Below, one piece after another: positions 4,908-5,657 of a DNA stretch of 5,657 bases. The stretch lies in NCBI GenBank assembly GCA_009930275.1, contig RZYP01000131.1, positions 1-5,657 on the forward strand. Direction: 5' to 3'. Position 1 is the first letter of the stretch. Each line of letters starts with the position of its first letter. The notes under the pieces were generated by a model, which was not told where the DNA came from, did no database searches, and saw only the letters and a list, made by a program, of their open reading frames with translations. Source of the stretch: Negativicutes bacterium (GTDB lineage: Bacteria; Bacillota_C; Negativicutes; Acidaminococcales; Acidaminococcaceae). The position numbers and the translations under genes were made by a program.

Positions 4908-5657
4908 ATGTTGTTTGATACGCACACACACTGTGATTATTCGCAGGATTCATCAATGAAGATATATGAAGCTATCAGGGCAGCCCGCAGGGCTAATGTC
5001 GGTATGATTGTGACCGAACACTGGGATTACGATTATCCCACGAATCCCTATGCCTTTCTGTTCGACATTGACGATTACTTTGAAAAATTTGCTGTGTACA
5101 GATCGGACGAAGTTCTCCTCGGTATTGAAATAGGTATGCAGAAGCACATCGCCGCCAAGGACGATGCCTTGGTCAAAGCGCATCCTTTTGACTGCGTGAT
5201 TGCTTCCATGCACTGCGTAAATGGCAGAGACCTATACGAGCCGAACTCCTACAGAGATCTGACGAAAGAGCAGGCATTACGGGAATTTCTGGAAGATTCC
5301 ATCGCCAACCTGCGTTTGTACAGCGATTTTGATATCTTTGGCCATATCGACTACATCAGCCGCTACATGCCTTATGAAGACCAGGAACTTTATTATCACG
5401 AGTTTCCTGATCTTTGGGACGAACTCTTCAGTCAGGTGATTGAGGGCGGCAAAGTTCTCGAAATCAATACCCGGCGGCTGGATTCACCGAAAGCGGTAGA
5501 AACGTTGACAGTCCTTTATCAGCGTTACCAGAAATTAGGCGGCCGGTACATATCCCTTGGCTCCGATGCACATTACAAGGAGCATATCGGTAGAAGACTC
5601 ACGGTCGGTAAAAAAATAGCCGATGCAAGCAGCCTTATTCCAGTATATTTTAAAAAC
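4908..5657 (+). CDS. PHP-domain phosphatase, histidinol-phosphatase family (3' end outside window)
   Basis: Metal-dependent phosphoesterase of the PHP superfamily, closest in pattern to the HisJ/HisK histidinol-phosphatases, which convert L-histidinol phosphate to histidinol, the next-to-last step of histidine synthesis. The frame is open to the last base, giving 250 residues of a family of about 265, so only the tail is missing. The metal ligands are in their expected places: His6 and His8 (DTHTH), Glu37-His38 (TEH), Glu74 (GIEIG), His102 (SMH), His146 (GHID), and Asp220 with His222 (GSDAH). Other family blocks are DIDDYFEKF (53-61), YRSDEVLLG (64-72), LEINTRRL (184-191) and GGRYISLGSDAH (211-222). 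The ATG follows GAGGAG (4894-4899) by 8 nt. It has its own promoter, and no other his gene is visible, so another phosphomonoester substrate remains possible. Confidence 0.9.
   Translation, partial: MLFDTHTHCDYSQDSSMKIYEAIRAARRANVGMIVTEHWDYDYPTNPYAFLFDIDDYFEKFAVYRSDEVLLGIEIGMQKHIAAKDDALVKAHPFDCVIASMHCVNGRDLYEPNSYRDLTKEQALREFLEDSIANLRLYSDFDIFGHIDYISRYMPYEDQELYYHEFPDLWDELFSQVIEGGKVLEINTRRLDSPKAVETLTVLYQRYQKLGGRYISLGSDAHYKEHIGRRLTVGKKIADASSLIPVYFKN

Noticed and set aside
1..5657. Search for defence systems, toxin-antitoxin pairs, mobile elements, CRISPR repeats and tRNAs.
   Set aside because: No matching domains, repeats or RNA folds were seen; all genes fall into housekeeping or transport families.

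Overview
The window looks like ordinary chromosome from a low-to-moderate GC, anaerobic-type Firmicute. My inference is Negativicutes (Selenomonas/Sporomusa/Acidaminococcus side), based on strong AGGAGG ribosome sites, GTG starts, DUF951 close to ychF, and protein sequences of Firmicutes character. There is no phage, transposase, CRISPR array or tRNA/rRNA gene. All supported genes are on the + strand.

Left part (1-2788) is a tightly packed operon. It begins inside livM, a permease of the branched-chain amino acid ABC importer. The two ATPases livG and livF follow with 26-nt and 1-nt overlaps. Next, 27 nt downstream of livF, is a protein with two CBS domains and an ACT domain, which is a plausible nucleotide/amino-acid sensor, and then a small DUF951 protein with four cysteines. 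The run ends at a probable intrinsic terminator (2821-2871).

Middle part (2911-3695) holds a GNAT acetyltransferase of the phosphinothricin/methionine-sulfone acetyltransferase type, then 284 nt without a convincing gene. That gap contains a 16-bp perfect palindrome and a 109-nt inverted-repeat element with a GC-rich interior. The element can fold into a long rod with a central bubble and may be an undescribed small RNA or a MITE-like repeat. It is the least explained stretch in the window.

Right part (3696-5657) contains ychF, a universally conserved P-loop ATPase, which closes with a textbook terminator (4808-4841). A separate promoter with an extended -10 then drives a PHP-domain phosphatase of the histidinol-phosphatase family. 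That gene runs off the right edge only a few residues before its expected end.

The genes fall into three transcription units: amino-acid uptake plus sensor plus DUF951; GNAT; and ychF, then PHP separately. Apart from the liv-CBS/ACT association they show no obvious joint pathway. I see no clear sign of an exotic multi-gene system.
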